Shown here piece after piece: positions 53,069 to 61,130 of a stretch of 64,000 nucleotides of DNA. Origin of the DNA: Mycolicibacterium anyangense (GTDB lineage: Bacteria; Actinomycetota; Actinomycetes; Mycobacteriales; Mycobacteriaceae); NCBI RefSeq assembly GCF_010731855.1, contig NZ_AP022620.1, positions 1,922,001 to 1,986,000 of the forward strand, given 5' to 3'. The notes under the pieces are model-generated. The model saw nothing but the letters and a program-made list of their open reading frames with translations. It was not told the DNA's origin and did not search any database. Made by a program: the position numbers and the translations under genes. Position 1 is the stretch's first letter, and the number at the start of each line of letters is the position of its first letter.

Positions 53069-54781
53069 ATGTCCAGCCAGATCGTCACGGCAGGAACCGT
53101 CATCACGATGGATCCGGGCCATCCTCGGGCGCAGGCCGTCGCCGTCACCGACGGGCGGATCGCAGCGGTGGGGTCACTCGACGAATGCCGGGCGGCCTGC
53201 CCGGACGCCGAGGTCGTCGACACCGGCGTGGCCGCGCTGCTCCCCGGCTTCGTCGAACCGCACAGCCACCCGGTGATGAGCGGCGTGGCCACCCAGCAAC
53301 CGGCACGGTCCATCGCCCCCTGGGTGGCCTCGTCGTGGGCGGAGGTCGAGGCGATCATCGCCGACGCGATCGCCACCACGAATCCGGCCACCCCGCTACT
53401 GTTCGCCGGGTTCGACGCACTGCTGCACGGCCGGCCCTCCCCCAAGGCCGACGAACTCGACCGGATCTTCGGCGACCGGATCGCGGTAATCACCGATAAC
53501 TCCGGTCACGGCGCCTACTTCACGACCGCGCTGATCAAGCGCAATGGCTGGGACGTGACGGCCCCGCCAGACCCGGTCGGTGGCCACTTCGGCCGCAACC
53601 CCGACGGCAGCCTCAACGGCCAGGCTTTCGAGACGCCCGCCATCATGTCCATCGCCGCCCCGGTGATGGCCCAGATCGGCGGCAATCCTCTGGCCAGCGC
53701 TGCGCAGTACTACGCGTGGATGGCGCGCGGCGGCTACACGTCCACCTCGGACATGACCTACGACCGCGCCATCAAGCCGGCCTACGAGGCGCTGGCCGCC
53801 GCACCGTCGTGCCCACTGCGGATCAGCATGTGGGAGATGTCGACCTCGCAGGGCTTCGCCGACCCGGAGAGTTTCGCCGCGGGTGAGGCGCTGCTGGTCA
53901 AGCGTGGTGTGAAGCTGTGGACCGACGGCTCGCCGTGGATCGGCAACATCGCGATCTCGTTTCCCTATCTGAGCAACGACACCACCCGCGACGCCGGTAT
54001 CGACCCGGCGGTGGCCGGCGGTGTCGGATCGATGAACTACACCCGCGAACAGCTCGACGCCACGCTCGACCAGGCGGCACCGGCAGGTTGGCAGATGTCG
54101 TTCCATGCCAACGGCGACCTCGCGATCGATCTGGCGCTGGATGCCTACGAGGCGGCGCTGCACCGGCACAACCTGATCGGTACCGACCATCGCTGGCGGC
54201 TGGAACATCTCGGGGCCGGTACCCGGGCGCAGTTCGAGCGGGCCGCCGCTCTCGGGGTGTACGTCTCGATGGCGCCGTTTCAGTACTACTTCTGGGGTGA
54301 CCTGCTGGACGGCAAGCTATTCGATCACGAGCACGGCAGCCGGTGGCAGGCCTTCGGGGACGCGGTCGCAGCCGGTGCGGTGGTGTCACTGCACAACGAC
54401 GGGTCGGTGTCTCCGCCGACACCGCTGCTCAACATCCAGACGGCGGTCAGCAGGCGCACCAGGGCGGGCACCGTGCACGGTCCCGAGCAGGCCATCTCGC
54501 TGGACGCCGCGTTACGCGCCCACACCATCGACGCCGCCCGCACCCTGCACCGCGAGGACTTGGTCGGCTCCATCAGTGTCGGCAAGCTCGCCGATTTCAC
54601 CGAGCTGACGGGTGATCCGTACACCGTCGAGCCTGCCGCGCTGGCCGAGCAGGTTCAGGTGAGTGGAACATGGTTGAGCGGCAAGCGAATCGACCTCGAA
54701 GCCTTCCTCGGAGCCGTCAACGGAATCGACACCGACGCACACGCCCACCTCAACGACACGGCACACCGCACCTGCTGCTGA
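53069..54781 (+). CDS. YtcJ-like amidohydrolase (Amidohydro_3 family)
   Basis: A 570-residue metal-dependent amidohydrolase. The first metal motif is FVEPHSHPVMSG (HxH), later metal residues include the HANGDLAIDLAL and WRLEHLGAG histidines, and SLHNDGSVSPPTPLLNIQTAV holds the catalytic Asp. The C-terminal ELTGDPYTVEPAALAEQVQVSGTWLSGKR (in parts) closes the composite beta domain. Family members hydrolyse N-acyl or amide compounds, and the substrate is not predictable. The ATG at 53069 has AAGGGGGAA upstream. No signal peptide is present. It stands alone, divergent to cobD and convergent with a phosphatase gene. Confidence 0.9.
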   Translation: MSSQIVTAGTVITMDPGHPRAQAVAVTDGRIAAVGSLDECRAACPDAEVVDTGVAALLPGFVEPHSHPVMSGVATQQPARSIAPWVASSWAEVEAIIADAIATTNPATPLLFAGFDALLHGRPSPKADELDRIFGDRIAVITDNSGHGAYFTTALIKRNGWDVTAPPDPVGGHFGRNPDGSLNGQAFETPAIMSIAAPVMAQIGGNPLASAAQYYAWMARGGYTSTSDMTYDRAIKPAYEALAAAPSCPLRISMWEMSTSQGFADPESFAAGEALLVKRGVKLWTDGSPWIGNIAISFPYLSNDTTRDAGIDPAVAGGVGSMNYTREQLDATLDQAAPAGWQMSFHANGDLAIDLALDAYEAALHRHNLIGTDHRWRLEHLGAGTRAQFERAAALGVYVSMAPFQYYFWGDLLDGKLFDHEHGSRWQAFGDAVAAGAVVSLHNDGSVSPPTPLLNIQTAVSRRTRAGTVHGPEQAISLDAALRAHTIDAARTLHREDLVGSISVGKLADFTELTGDPYTVEPAALAEQVQVSGTWLSGKRIDLEAFLGAVNGIDTDAHAHLNDTAHRTCC

Positions 54782-54796
54782 TCACACTGGGCCCGG

Positions 54797-56089
54797 TCAC
54801 GCGGCCGGGCGGATCCGATCCGAACGTGCCGACCGCCCTGCCGAGGCCGCTGACGCGGGCGCCTTGGCGGCCTTGGTGGTGGATGGGCTTGCGGTCCGGC
54901 TGCCGGCGGCCGCCGTCCTCGGCGTGATCGGGACGGCGGCGGCACCGCGCACCTTTGCGGCGCCGGCCGTTCGCGCTGACGTGAGCCGCGTGCTCGCGGT
55001 CGATACCGGTGCGCCCGCGAGTGCCGGCGGGCGGATCGCGTCGGCGATCGCGGATGCGACGTCACCCACTACCTTGCCCGGTAGCACTGCGGTCGCTTTC
55101 ACTACCGCGCCCGCACCCTCGACCACCTTCTGCAGCACCAGAGCCGGATCCCCGGCCGCCATCGCGAGCTGGACGTCGTAGACCGCGCGCGATCCCGCCA
55201 GGGCCCAATCGCGATAATCGACGAACAGCGCGGTCGCCAGCGACGGGTGTTCTGGAACCGCAATTCCATTCCAACTGACCAATGTCCATCCGTCGGTCGG
55301 ATTACCTTTGACGACAACGATTCCGGTGTTTCCCAGGAAATTCTTGTTGACGAAGTCGAGGCTCGGCGGATTCTTGACGTTCATCATCACCCAGCTGGTG
55401 ATGGTGCCGTTGTGCGAGAACGCAAGTGGGTTGGCATCGGGGTTGAGAGCATCGGCGGTGAAGGACGAGTACTTGTTCATCTCGTCCCAGTAGATCTTCT
55501 GGATCGCCGCGTTGGTGCGGTCGAAGAATGCGATCCCGTTGACATCGCCGTTCGCCAACGTCGGTGTGGGGCTTTGCGGCATCGGAGTCAGCCAGCTGGC
55601 AAGGCGCCACCGGTCCTGGACGTCGACGTAGGACGTCATTCGCGGGTCGACGAATGTGCCGTCGGGGTTCGTCAGGGTGCTGGCCAATTCATTGGCACCG
55701 GCGCGGACCTCGAGCAGTCCGTTCAGAGCCACCGGCGTCAGCCCGGCGTACTGCGCGTAGGGTGCGGCGGTCTGTGCGGTTCGGATCAGGGTTGAGGTGT
55801 AGATGGCGTCGTAGGCCACACCTTTGGCGATCAGAGTGTCCTTGAGCGCCTGCGCCTGGGTTTGCCCCAGCGGACTCAGATCCGGCCCGGGCGGGATCGA
55901 GCCGAGGATGTTCTCCACGTTCTCCATCGACTGGGCGTGCCGAACGAAGGTCAACGTCATGGACGTGGCCGCCCAGGCCGCTGCGGAGGAGGCGACGAGC
56001 ATGCCGACGGCGAGGACGACGACACACAATCGCTTCAGCCAACAGGAGAACGCACGAATCGGACGGTCACGTACAGCGAGAACAGACAT
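54797..56089 (-). CDS. Secreted histidine-phosphatase-family protein
   Basis: A protein of 430 residues with a signal peptide (LCVVVLAVGMLVASSAAAWA, cleavage near residue 42), then a histidine phosphatase domain opening with TLTFVRHAQSMENVENILG (RHG motif as RHA) and the second histidine in LAFSHNGTITSWVMM. From about residue 330 the chain becomes a low-complexity Ala/Pro/Ser/Thr/Arg tail, possibly embedding it in the envelope. The ATG at 56089 is preferred over GTG 56095 because of a G-rich site. The RHG glycine is an alanine, seen in some family members. The substrate is unknown. Confidence 0.88.
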   Translation of the reverse strand: MSVLAVRDRPIRAFSCWLKRLCVVVLAVGMLVASSAAAWAATSMTLTFVRHAQSMENVENILGSIPPGPDLSPLGQTQAQALKDTLIAKGVAYDAIYTSTLIRTAQTAAPYAQYAGLTPVALNGLLEVRAGANELASTLTNPDGTFVDPRMTSYVDVQDRWRLASWLTPMPQSPTPTLANGDVNGIAFFDRTNAAIQKIYWDEMNKYSSFTADALNPDANPLAFSHNGTITSWVMMNVKNPPSLDFVNKNFLGNTGIVVVKGNPTDGWTLVSWNGIAVPEHPSLATALFVDYRDWALAGSRAVYDVQLAMAAGDPALVLQKVVEGAGAVVKATAVLPGKVVGDVASAIADAIRPPALAGAPVSTASTRLTSARTAGAAKVRGAAAVPITPRTAAAGSRTASPSTTKAAKAPASAASAGRSARSDRIRPAA

Positions 56090-56222
56090 CGACACCCCCG
56101 TAGTCGTCAGCCAAGACGCACTGGTTCTACCAGTTTGTCCGGTCGGGTGCAGACTAACGGACCGAGGAGCCGAGCGGAAGGACTCCCTGCGACGGTTCGA
56201 GGAAGTCCGGCTAGACGTATCG

Positions 56223-57797
56223 CTAGGCCAACGTGGTCTTCATCAGCGCCACGTTGTAGTCACCCCACAGCGACAGGTTCCAGTAGATGTCCTGGCCGGT
56301 GGACAGCGGATCCATCATGGGCGCGTACAACCCCGGGTATTGCAGCGAATTGACCAGCGGGGTGGCCGAGGACCAGGTGCCCTGCGGGGAATCGGAGGTC
56401 CGCATCACCACGGTGCCGGTGCCGTCGGAGTACATCGCGACGTACTTGCTGAGATAGGTGTTGTACTGCACCGACATCTCACTGACGTGTCCGTTGGGTC
56501 CGCCGACGCCGAAGATGCCCGCCACCCAGCTGCCGAAGAACAGACCGAGCTGTCCCAGGAAGCCGCCGGCGTTCTGGTTCTGCGCGGTCGGCGGCAGGAT
56601 CGGCACCGCGGCCGACGGGTCGTTGACGGTCCACGAGGAGCCGTTCCAGTACTCGTACTTGGTGAGATCGAGAATGTTGGCGTCGGCGACCCGGGAGACG
56701 TAGGCCGAACCCATCCGGCCCGACGGCGTGCCGTAGGAGTAGACGTACCCGGCGTCCGGTGAGTCGGCGGGCGGCTTGACGAACGCGCCCTGCTGAAAGT
56801 TCTGGTTGCCGTAGACGAATGGCCGGCTGGAGCGCAGCCAGCTGGCCGCCCGGACGGTCTGCGGTGCGACGGTCCAGTTCTGCCCGTTGTCGTCGGAGTA
56901 GGCGATCGCCGAGTAGTTGGTGGTCCACTGCCCGCCGTAGTCCCAGGAGCGCACCGACATGAAGTTGACGTATTGCCTTGCGCCGTAGGCATTGTCGTAG
57001 GGCACCGAGATCGCCGCGGTGGGGATGACGGTCACCTCCGAGCCGAAGATACCCAGATAGCCGGGATTGCCCCGGATCACCTGCTTGGACATTCCCGGCG
57101 AACTCAACGGCGAGCCGGCGAAGGGATCGGTGAGCGAGCCGGTGGCGAACGTCCGGGTGATCGGGTCGGTGGTGCGCAGCAGGACGTTGGAACGCCACAC
57201 CCCGCTCTGATTGGGCCCGCTGAAGGTGTCACCGAAGATCATCAGCACCTGATGCTGGTCGCCGGTCATTCCGTTGTCCCACATGATTCCGACATCGGTG
57301 CCGTAGATGCCGAATCTCGCGGGTGTGCCGTTGCCGGGCCCGGTGACCCAGCCGACCTTGGTGGTGACCGGTGCGGCGGTGACCGCCGTCTGGGAGGTGG
57401 TGGCAGTGGGCGCCGCGGTGGTGGTGGTCTCCGGTTCGCGGCCGGTCCAGGATGCCAGTGCCACCAACGCAGAAGGATCGACGGGGTCCACCGGGCGGTT
57501 GGGGGCGAATCTGCCGGTACTCCGAGAGACGTTGACCGGCAACGCCTTCGGCGTGCTCACCGGGTCAGTGGCGGCCGCCGCTCTGGCTGCGGTCGGGACA
57601 CCGGCCGCCGGGCTCACCGGCTTGGCCGCCTTGGGCGTGGCCGCGCCATGTTGACTGCGTGGTGAGTGCGCGGTCGAGGACGTGCTAGCCGTCGAATCAC
57701 CGGGATCCGCCGAGGCGACCCCGGTGGCCACAGCGGTACCCACCCCCAGGGCTATCGCCAGCCCACCGATTCGACAGACGTACGCCGCTGTTCGCAT
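56223..57797 (-). CDS. Secreted DUF4185 protein, candidate endo-D-arabinanase (GH183 family)
   Basis: A 524-residue secreted protein with a signal peptide (IGGLAIALGVGTAVATGVASA), then a 110-residue Ala/Pro/Thr linker, then a DUF4185 beta-propeller domain from about residue 145 to the end. Markers are the opening VTGPGNGTPARFGIYGTDVG, with an acidic residue in TDVGIMWDNG, IFGDTFSGPNQSG, SWDYGGQWTTNYSAIAYSDDNG and MYSDGTGTVVMRTSDSPQGTW. DUF4185 proteins were shown in mycobacteria to be endo-D-arabinanases acting on arabinogalactan or lipoarabinomannan. That activity is therefore the best guess. The start is at 57797 (MRTAAYVCRIGG). Confidence 0.88.
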   Translation of the reverse strand: MRTAAYVCRIGGLAIALGVGTAVATGVASADPGDSTASTSSTAHSPRSQHGAATPKAAKPVSPAAGVPTAARAAAATDPVSTPKALPVNVSRSTGRFAPNRPVDPVDPSALVALASWTGREPETTTTAAPTATTSQTAVTAAPVTTKVGWVTGPGNGTPARFGIYGTDVGIMWDNGMTGDQHQVLMIFGDTFSGPNQSGVWRSNVLLRTTDPITRTFATGSLTDPFAGSPLSSPGMSKQVIRGNPGYLGIFGSEVTVIPTAAISVPYDNAYGARQYVNFMSVRSWDYGGQWTTNYSAIAYSDDNGQNWTVAPQTVRAASWLRSSRPFVYGNQNFQQGAFVKPPADSPDAGYVYSYGTPSGRMGSAYVSRVADANILDLTKYEYWNGSSWTVNDPSAAVPILPPTAQNQNAGGFLGQLGLFFGSWVAGIFGVGGPNGHVSEMSVQYNTYLSKYVAMYSDGTGTVVMRTSDSPQGTWSSATPLVNSLQYPGLYAPMMDPLSTGQDIYWNLSLWGDYNVALMKTTLA

Positions 57798-57967
57798 CCA
57801 TGCCCCCCTTGATCGCCCGTCCAGTATTGGCCACCAGGGTCACGATCCGGACGTGATTGTCGAACGGGTCAGAAACGCTGATGTCCGCTGATAGGAGGCA
57901 GGCCGGGGCGGCGCAGTATTCATTTCCAGCCGCTCGAGAAGAAGCGGACCAAGACTTGGAGGACACC

Positions 57968-58204
57968 ATGACCACACAGATTTCCAAGCGCGCCGCAGGA
58001 ATTCTCGCCAGTGCCGTCGCGGCTGGCGGACTGGCCCTGGGCCTCGGCTTCGCACCCACCGCCGGCGCCGCCGACAACTGCGGCTACGGCTACCACCTGG
58101 CCGGCGGCAGCTGCATCGCCAATGCGCCCGGTCCCGGCGCCCAGGTCGATCCCGGCCATCCCAACTGCTGGATCAACGACAACGGCGACCAGCGCTGCTA
58201 CTAA
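57968..58204 (+). CDS. Tiny secreted four-cysteine protein, copy 1 of 3
   Basis: A 78-residue precursor. Residues 1-35 are a signal peptide (MTTQISKRAAGILASAVAAG then LALGLGFAPTAGAA). The mature part of about 43 residues is DNCGYGYHLAGGSC, a Pro/Gly stretch NAPGPGAQVDPGHP and NCWINDNGDQRCY. Four cysteines could make two disulfides. The ATG at 57968 has GGAGGA seven to eight bases upstream. Two paralogues follow in the same direction. I do not recognise the family; the NCWINDNGDxRCY motif is its clearest signature. Copy 1 has two extra residues (PGHP) before that motif and ends at the tyrosine. Confidence 0.85.
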   Translation: MTTQISKRAAGILASAVAAGGLALGLGFAPTAGAADNCGYGYHLAGGSCIANAPGPGAQVDPGHPNCWINDNGDQRCY

Positions 58205-58230
58205 CCCTCCCCCACATCGAATATCGAATC

Positions 58231-58263
58231 CATCCCGCCCGGGCCGTCGGCCCGGGCGGGATG
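58231..58263 (+). terminator. Perfect 15-bp hairpin after copy 1
   Basis: CATCCCGCCCGGGCC (58231-58245), loop GTC, and GGCCCGGGCGGGATG (58249-58263) form a perfect stem 27 nt after the stop of copy 1. No T-run follows, so this is the stem-only terminator type common in mycobacteria. Confidence 0.75.
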
Positions 58264-58407
58264 ACGGCTGTCCGAATCACGGGTGCGGAACCTATTGATC
58301 TGCTGCGCACGCGGCGAATTCCCCCCGCGCCGCGCACGCTGCAGAACTACACTCAACCGTCTCGCGCCTCGCTCGGCCCGAGCGGGGGAAATTCGGGGAG
58401 GACAATC

Positions 58408-58644
58408 ATGACTGGATCAATCCGTAAACGGACGGCAGTGTTCTTCGCAGGCGCCATGGCAGCCGGCGCGCTGACGGCGGGAATGAACTTCGCGCCCAAC
58501 GCCGGCGCCGCCGACGGCTGCGGTATCGGATTTCATCTCGAGAACGGCAACTGCGTGGTGAACATCCCCGGCCCGGGTGCTCGCTTCGTCAGTCCCAACT
58601 GTTGGATCAACGACAACGGCGACGAGCGCTGCTACGCACCGTAA
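58408..58644 (+). CDS. Tiny secreted four-cysteine protein, copy 2 of 3
   Basis: A 78-residue precursor with a signal peptide (AVFFAGAMAAGALTAGMNFAPNAGAA) and the mature part DGCGIGFHLENGNC, VVNIPGPGARFVSP, NCWINDNGDERCYAP. All four cysteines and the C-terminal motif are shared with copies 1 and 3, while the signal peptide and middle have drifted. The ATG at 58408 follows GGGGAGGA at a good distance. A TACACT hexamer at 58348-58353 may be its -10 element. It is followed by a hairpin with a T-run, so it has its own transcript. Confidence 0.85.
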   Translation: MTGSIRKRTAVFFAGAMAAGALTAGMNFAPNAGAADGCGIGFHLENGNCVVNIPGPGARFVSPNCWINDNGDERCYAP

Positions 58645-58666
58645 CTCGACGGCATTGTCACACCAC

Positions 58667-58704
58667 TCCCGCTCGGACCGCACAGTCCGAGCGGGATTTT
58701 CTTT
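58667..58704 (+). terminator. Intrinsic terminator after copy 2
   Basis: TCCCGCTCGGAC (58667-58678) and GTCCGAGCGGGA (58685-58696) form a perfect 12-bp stem with a 6-nt loop, followed by TTTTCTTT. This is a classical L-shaped intrinsic terminator, uncommon in mycobacteria. Confidence 0.85.
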
Positions 58705-58732
58705 AAAAGTACTGCGCTACAATACTTTTAAA
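58702..58732. promoter_or_regulatory. AT-rich palindrome and -10 element between copies 2 and 3
   Basis: TTTAAAAGTA (58702-58711) and TACTTTTAAA (58723-58732) are perfect 10-base arms around an 11-nt spacer. The spacer and right arm contain TACAAT (58718-58723), a good -10 hexamer for copy 3. Such an AT-rich inverted repeat is striking in this GC-rich DNA and looks like a regulator site lying over a promoter. It would give a 5' leader of about 185 nt. The rest of the 271-nt gap 58645-58915 shows no gene. Confidence 0.5.
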
Positions 58733-58915
58733 CATCCAGGACGGCCAGTGGCGGTCGCCGCCACCCAGGCCGTCGTCCACCGATCGTAGGACACCGGATT
58801 CCCTCCAGATCCGGTCCGGTTGGCGGACATACACCGGCTGTGGGCCAGCGCACTATTCATCTCGAGCCCGCTCATCCCGAGCCCGCCCACAAGACATAGA
58901 ACAACTGGAGACATC

Positions 58916-59155
58916 ATGACGACCACGATCATCAAGCGTGCGGTAGGAATTCTCACCGGCACCTTCGCCGCCGGCGCACTCGCCCTGGGCATCGGCATGG
59001 CCCCGACAGCCAGCGCGGCCGACGGCTGTGGCTACGGCTACCACCTCGACGGGGGCACCTGCGTGCTGAACGCGCCTGGCCCCGGCGCCCACTTCATCAG
59101 CCCGAACTGCTGGATCAACGACAACGGCGACGAGCGCTGCTACGCCGGTAGCTGA
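58916..59155 (+). CDS. Tiny secreted four-cysteine protein, copy 3 of 3
   Basis: A 79-residue precursor: signal peptide (RAVGILTGTFAAGALALGIG then MAPTASAA) and mature part DGCGYGYHLDGGTC, VLNAPGPGAHFISP, NCWINDNGDERCYAGS. It is closest to copy 1 in the CGYGYHL segment and to copy 2 in NGDERCY, which suits duplication followed by drift. The ATG at 58916 follows CTGGAG at about six bases. A perfect hairpin lies between it and the convergent transporter gene. Confidence 0.85.
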   Translation: MTTTIIKRAVGILTGTFAAGALALGIGMAPTASAADGCGYGYHLDGGTCVLNAPGPGAHFISPNCWINDNGDERCYAGS

Positions 59156-59170
59156 TCCACCGAACACGCC

Positions 59171-59204
59171 CGAGCCCGCCCGTGACGATCACCGGGCGGG
59201 CTCG
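59171..59204. terminator. Bidirectional hairpin between copy 3 and the MFS gene
   Basis: CGAGCCCGCCCG (59171-59182) and CGGGCGGGCTCG (59193-59204) form a perfect 12-bp stem with a 10-nt loop. It lies between two converging genes and can serve both. Confidence 0.75.
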
Positions 59205-59225
59205 CGGCGTGAGAGCACTTCCCAC

Positions 59226-60452
59226 TCAGACGTAGCGGCGACGCCCGGCCAGCACGCCGGTGACGATCTGGACGAGGTAGACGGCCAGCACCAGCAGCCA
59301 GGGAACCGTCCAGCCGCCGGACACATCGTGGAGCATCCCGAACAGGAACGGCCCGACCCCGGCGAGCAGATACCCGAATCCTTGTGACATGGCCGAGAGC
59401 TGCACGGTGTCCTCCTGGGTGCGGGCCCGCAATCCGATCACCGTCAGCGCCAACGAGAACACGCTCATGCCGACACCGACCAGAAAGCTCCACAACAGCG
59501 GACTGAAATCCGGTGCGACGAGCAGCCCGACCACACCGGCGACGCCGGCGACACCGAGGGCCGCGATCCAGCCACTCTGATGGGTACCCCTGGCGGCGAT
59601 CGGCGCCAGGATCAGGCTGATCGGCACCGCGATCACCGAGAGCAGGCCGACCAGCAGTCCGGCGTTCGTCTTGCTGACGCCGTGGTCGATGAACACCTCG
59701 GGCAACCAGCCCAGCATGATGTAGGCCAGCATCGCCTGCGCACCGAAGAACAGGGTGACGGTCCAGGCCAGCCGGTTGCGCAGGAGCGAGCGGCGCGCGA
59801 CCGGCCCGTCGACGCGCTCCGGCGGACGGCTGCCGCCACGGGAAGCCAACAGCCACAGCATCAATGCTGCGACCGCCAACACAGCCCAGCTGCCCAATGC
59901 CGGCCGCCAACCACCGCACAGAGTTTCCAGGGGCGGCGTGGCGGCCGAGCCCAGCGCCCCTCCGCCCTGCAGCGCCGCGGTGTAGATACCGGTCATCATG
60001 CCGAGCCGAGCCGGAAACGATTCCTTGATGACGGCCGGGATGAGCACGTTGACGACGGCGATCCCCGAGCTCGCGATCAGCGTTCCGCCGATGACGACCC
60101 ATGGACCGTCGACCACGCGGATCAGCAGACCGACAACCAGTGCGAGCAGCGCCAGACCGATCGAGCGAACCAGCCCGAATCGGCGCGATACCTGCGCCGC
60201 CGCCAAGCCCGCCCCCGCGAAGCACAACCCGGGCAAGGCCGTCAGCACGCCGGCCCACACGGCCGACGCCCCCATGGCCCGCTGCATGTCGCCGAGGACG
60301 GGACCGACGGCGGTGACCGCCGGACGCAGATTGATCGCCACCAGCACTACCGCGACGACCAGAAGGGCACTCGCCGTCAGGCGTCCCACGTCGGGCACCT
60401 CGACCGCGCCGTCCAGTTCGACGGTGATGTCGGGCTCGCGGCGGTTCACCAC
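59226..60452 (-). CDS. MFS transporter, CynX/NimT-like
   Basis: A 408-residue major facilitator protein with twelve predicted helices and a 25-residue acidic N-terminal tail. It opens its membrane part with LVVAVVLVAINLRPAVTAVGP, where NLRPAVTAVGP is the hallmark of the cyanate/nitroimidazole (CynX/NimT) subfamily. Other family stretches are MMTGIYTAALQGGGALGSA and LLVGLLSVIAVPISLILAP. Substrates in this subfamily include cyanate and nitroimidazoles; none is indicated here by neighbouring genes. The start is GTG 60452, with a second GTG directly after. Confidence 0.92.
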   Translation of the reverse strand: MVNRREPDITVELDGAVEVPDVGRLTASALLVVAVVLVAINLRPAVTAVGPVLGDMQRAMGASAVWAGVLTALPGLCFAGAGLAAAQVSRRFGLVRSIGLALLALVVGLLIRVVDGPWVVIGGTLIASSGIAVVNVLIPAVIKESFPARLGMMTGIYTAALQGGGALGSAATPPLETLCGGWRPALGSWAVLAVAALMLWLLASRGGSRPPERVDGPVARRSLLRNRLAWTVTLFFGAQAMLAYIMLGWLPEVFIDHGVSKTNAGLLVGLLSVIAVPISLILAPIAARGTHQSGWIAALGVAGVAGVVGLLVAPDFSPLLWSFLVGVGMSVFSLALTVIGLRARTQEDTVQLSAMSQGFGYLLAGVGPFLFGMLHDVSGGWTVPWLLVLAVYLVQIVTGVLAGRRRYV

Positions 60453-60608
60453 GCCAGCCTGTCATACCCGCCTGGGCGCGCTCGAAGCACTTGAGGCACA
60501 ACGCGATTAACGGCACACACCCCAAAGCTTGGCACTATGTCGAACACATGTTCTAATGGTGTGCCCGGCCCGCATCGCGGGCGACGTTCACCCGGAAAGC
60601 GCCATCCG

Positions 60609-60989
60609 ATGACTGTAGAGACCCTGACCACCCCGCTGCTCCGTTCGGTTGAAGGCCCGGCCCCCGAACCCGTCGAGATCGCTCCTGCCATGGCGCCCGC
60701 GAAACGGGGTGCCGGGCGCAAGGCCAAGACGCTGGAGCTGACGCTGACCGTGACCGGCACCGCCGACGGTGAATGGCGGGCCGAACTCAAGCAGGGCGGC
60801 AGCTATCTGGCCCGCGATCTCGCCGTCGCGGCGGCGGCCGTCTCGCGTGCGGCCAAGGAACTGCACGAGGATCTCTCGGCGCCCATCGACGAGGTGATCG
60901 AAGAGGCCCGCGCTCAGCAGGCCGCCCGGGTCAGCGCCCTGGAAGCCGAACTCGAAGCTGCCCGTAAGGCACTGGCCGATCTCGCGTGA
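60609..60989 (+). CDS. Conserved actinobacterial protein with C-terminal coiled coil (possibly DUF6319)
   Basis: A 126-residue protein from ATG 60609 (MTVETLTTPLL). The first 50 residues are Pro/Ala/Lys-rich and disordered. A beta segment follows (KTLELTLTVTGTADGEWRAEL), then a long amphipathic helix or coiled coil (AVAAAAVSRAAKELHEDLS and AARVSALEAELEAARKALADLA). Basic PAKRGAGRKAK could bind nucleic acid. The family name is a recollection, not a match I can run. The stop codon lies in the loop of a strong hairpin (60971-61000). It is divergent to the MFS gene. Confidence 0.75.
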   Translation: MTVETLTTPLLRSVEGPAPEPVEIAPAMAPAKRGAGRKAKTLELTLTVTGTADGEWRAELKQGGSYLARDLAVAAAAVSRAAKELHEDLSAPIDEVIEEARAQQAARVSALEAELEAARKALADLA

Positions 60990-61000
60990 GATCGGCCAGT
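60971..61000 (+). terminator. Hairpin overlapping the end of the 60609-60989 gene
   Basis: ACTGGCCGATCTC (60971-60983) and GAGATCGGCCAGT (60988-61000) form a perfect 13-bp stem with loop GCGT; the stop codon TGA straddles the loop. It also separates this gene from the tRNA gene on the other strand. Confidence 0.75.
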
Positions 61001-61008
61001 GTCTGGTG

Positions 61009-61083
61009 TGGTGGGCGCGGAGGGTTTCGAACCCCCGACCGCTGGTGTGTAAAACCAGAGCTCTACCACTGAGCTACACGCCC
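61009..61083 (-). tRNA. tRNA-Val (anticodon UAC), CCA encoded
   Basis: On the minus strand the gene runs GGGCGTGTAGCTCAGTGG, with the D-loop GCTCAGTGGTAGAGC, anticodon stem CTGGT and loop TTTACAC (anticodon TAC at its centre), the T-arm GGTTCGAAACC and the 3' acceptor CGCGCCC followed by A and CCA. The acceptor stem pairs fully, with one G-U pair. The UAC anticodon reads valine GUA and related codons. Confidence 0.97.
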
Positions 61084-61130
61084 GTGCCCGGGCAGGTTAC
61101 ACGGACTGCGCGGGTGCAGGGAAATCCAGG

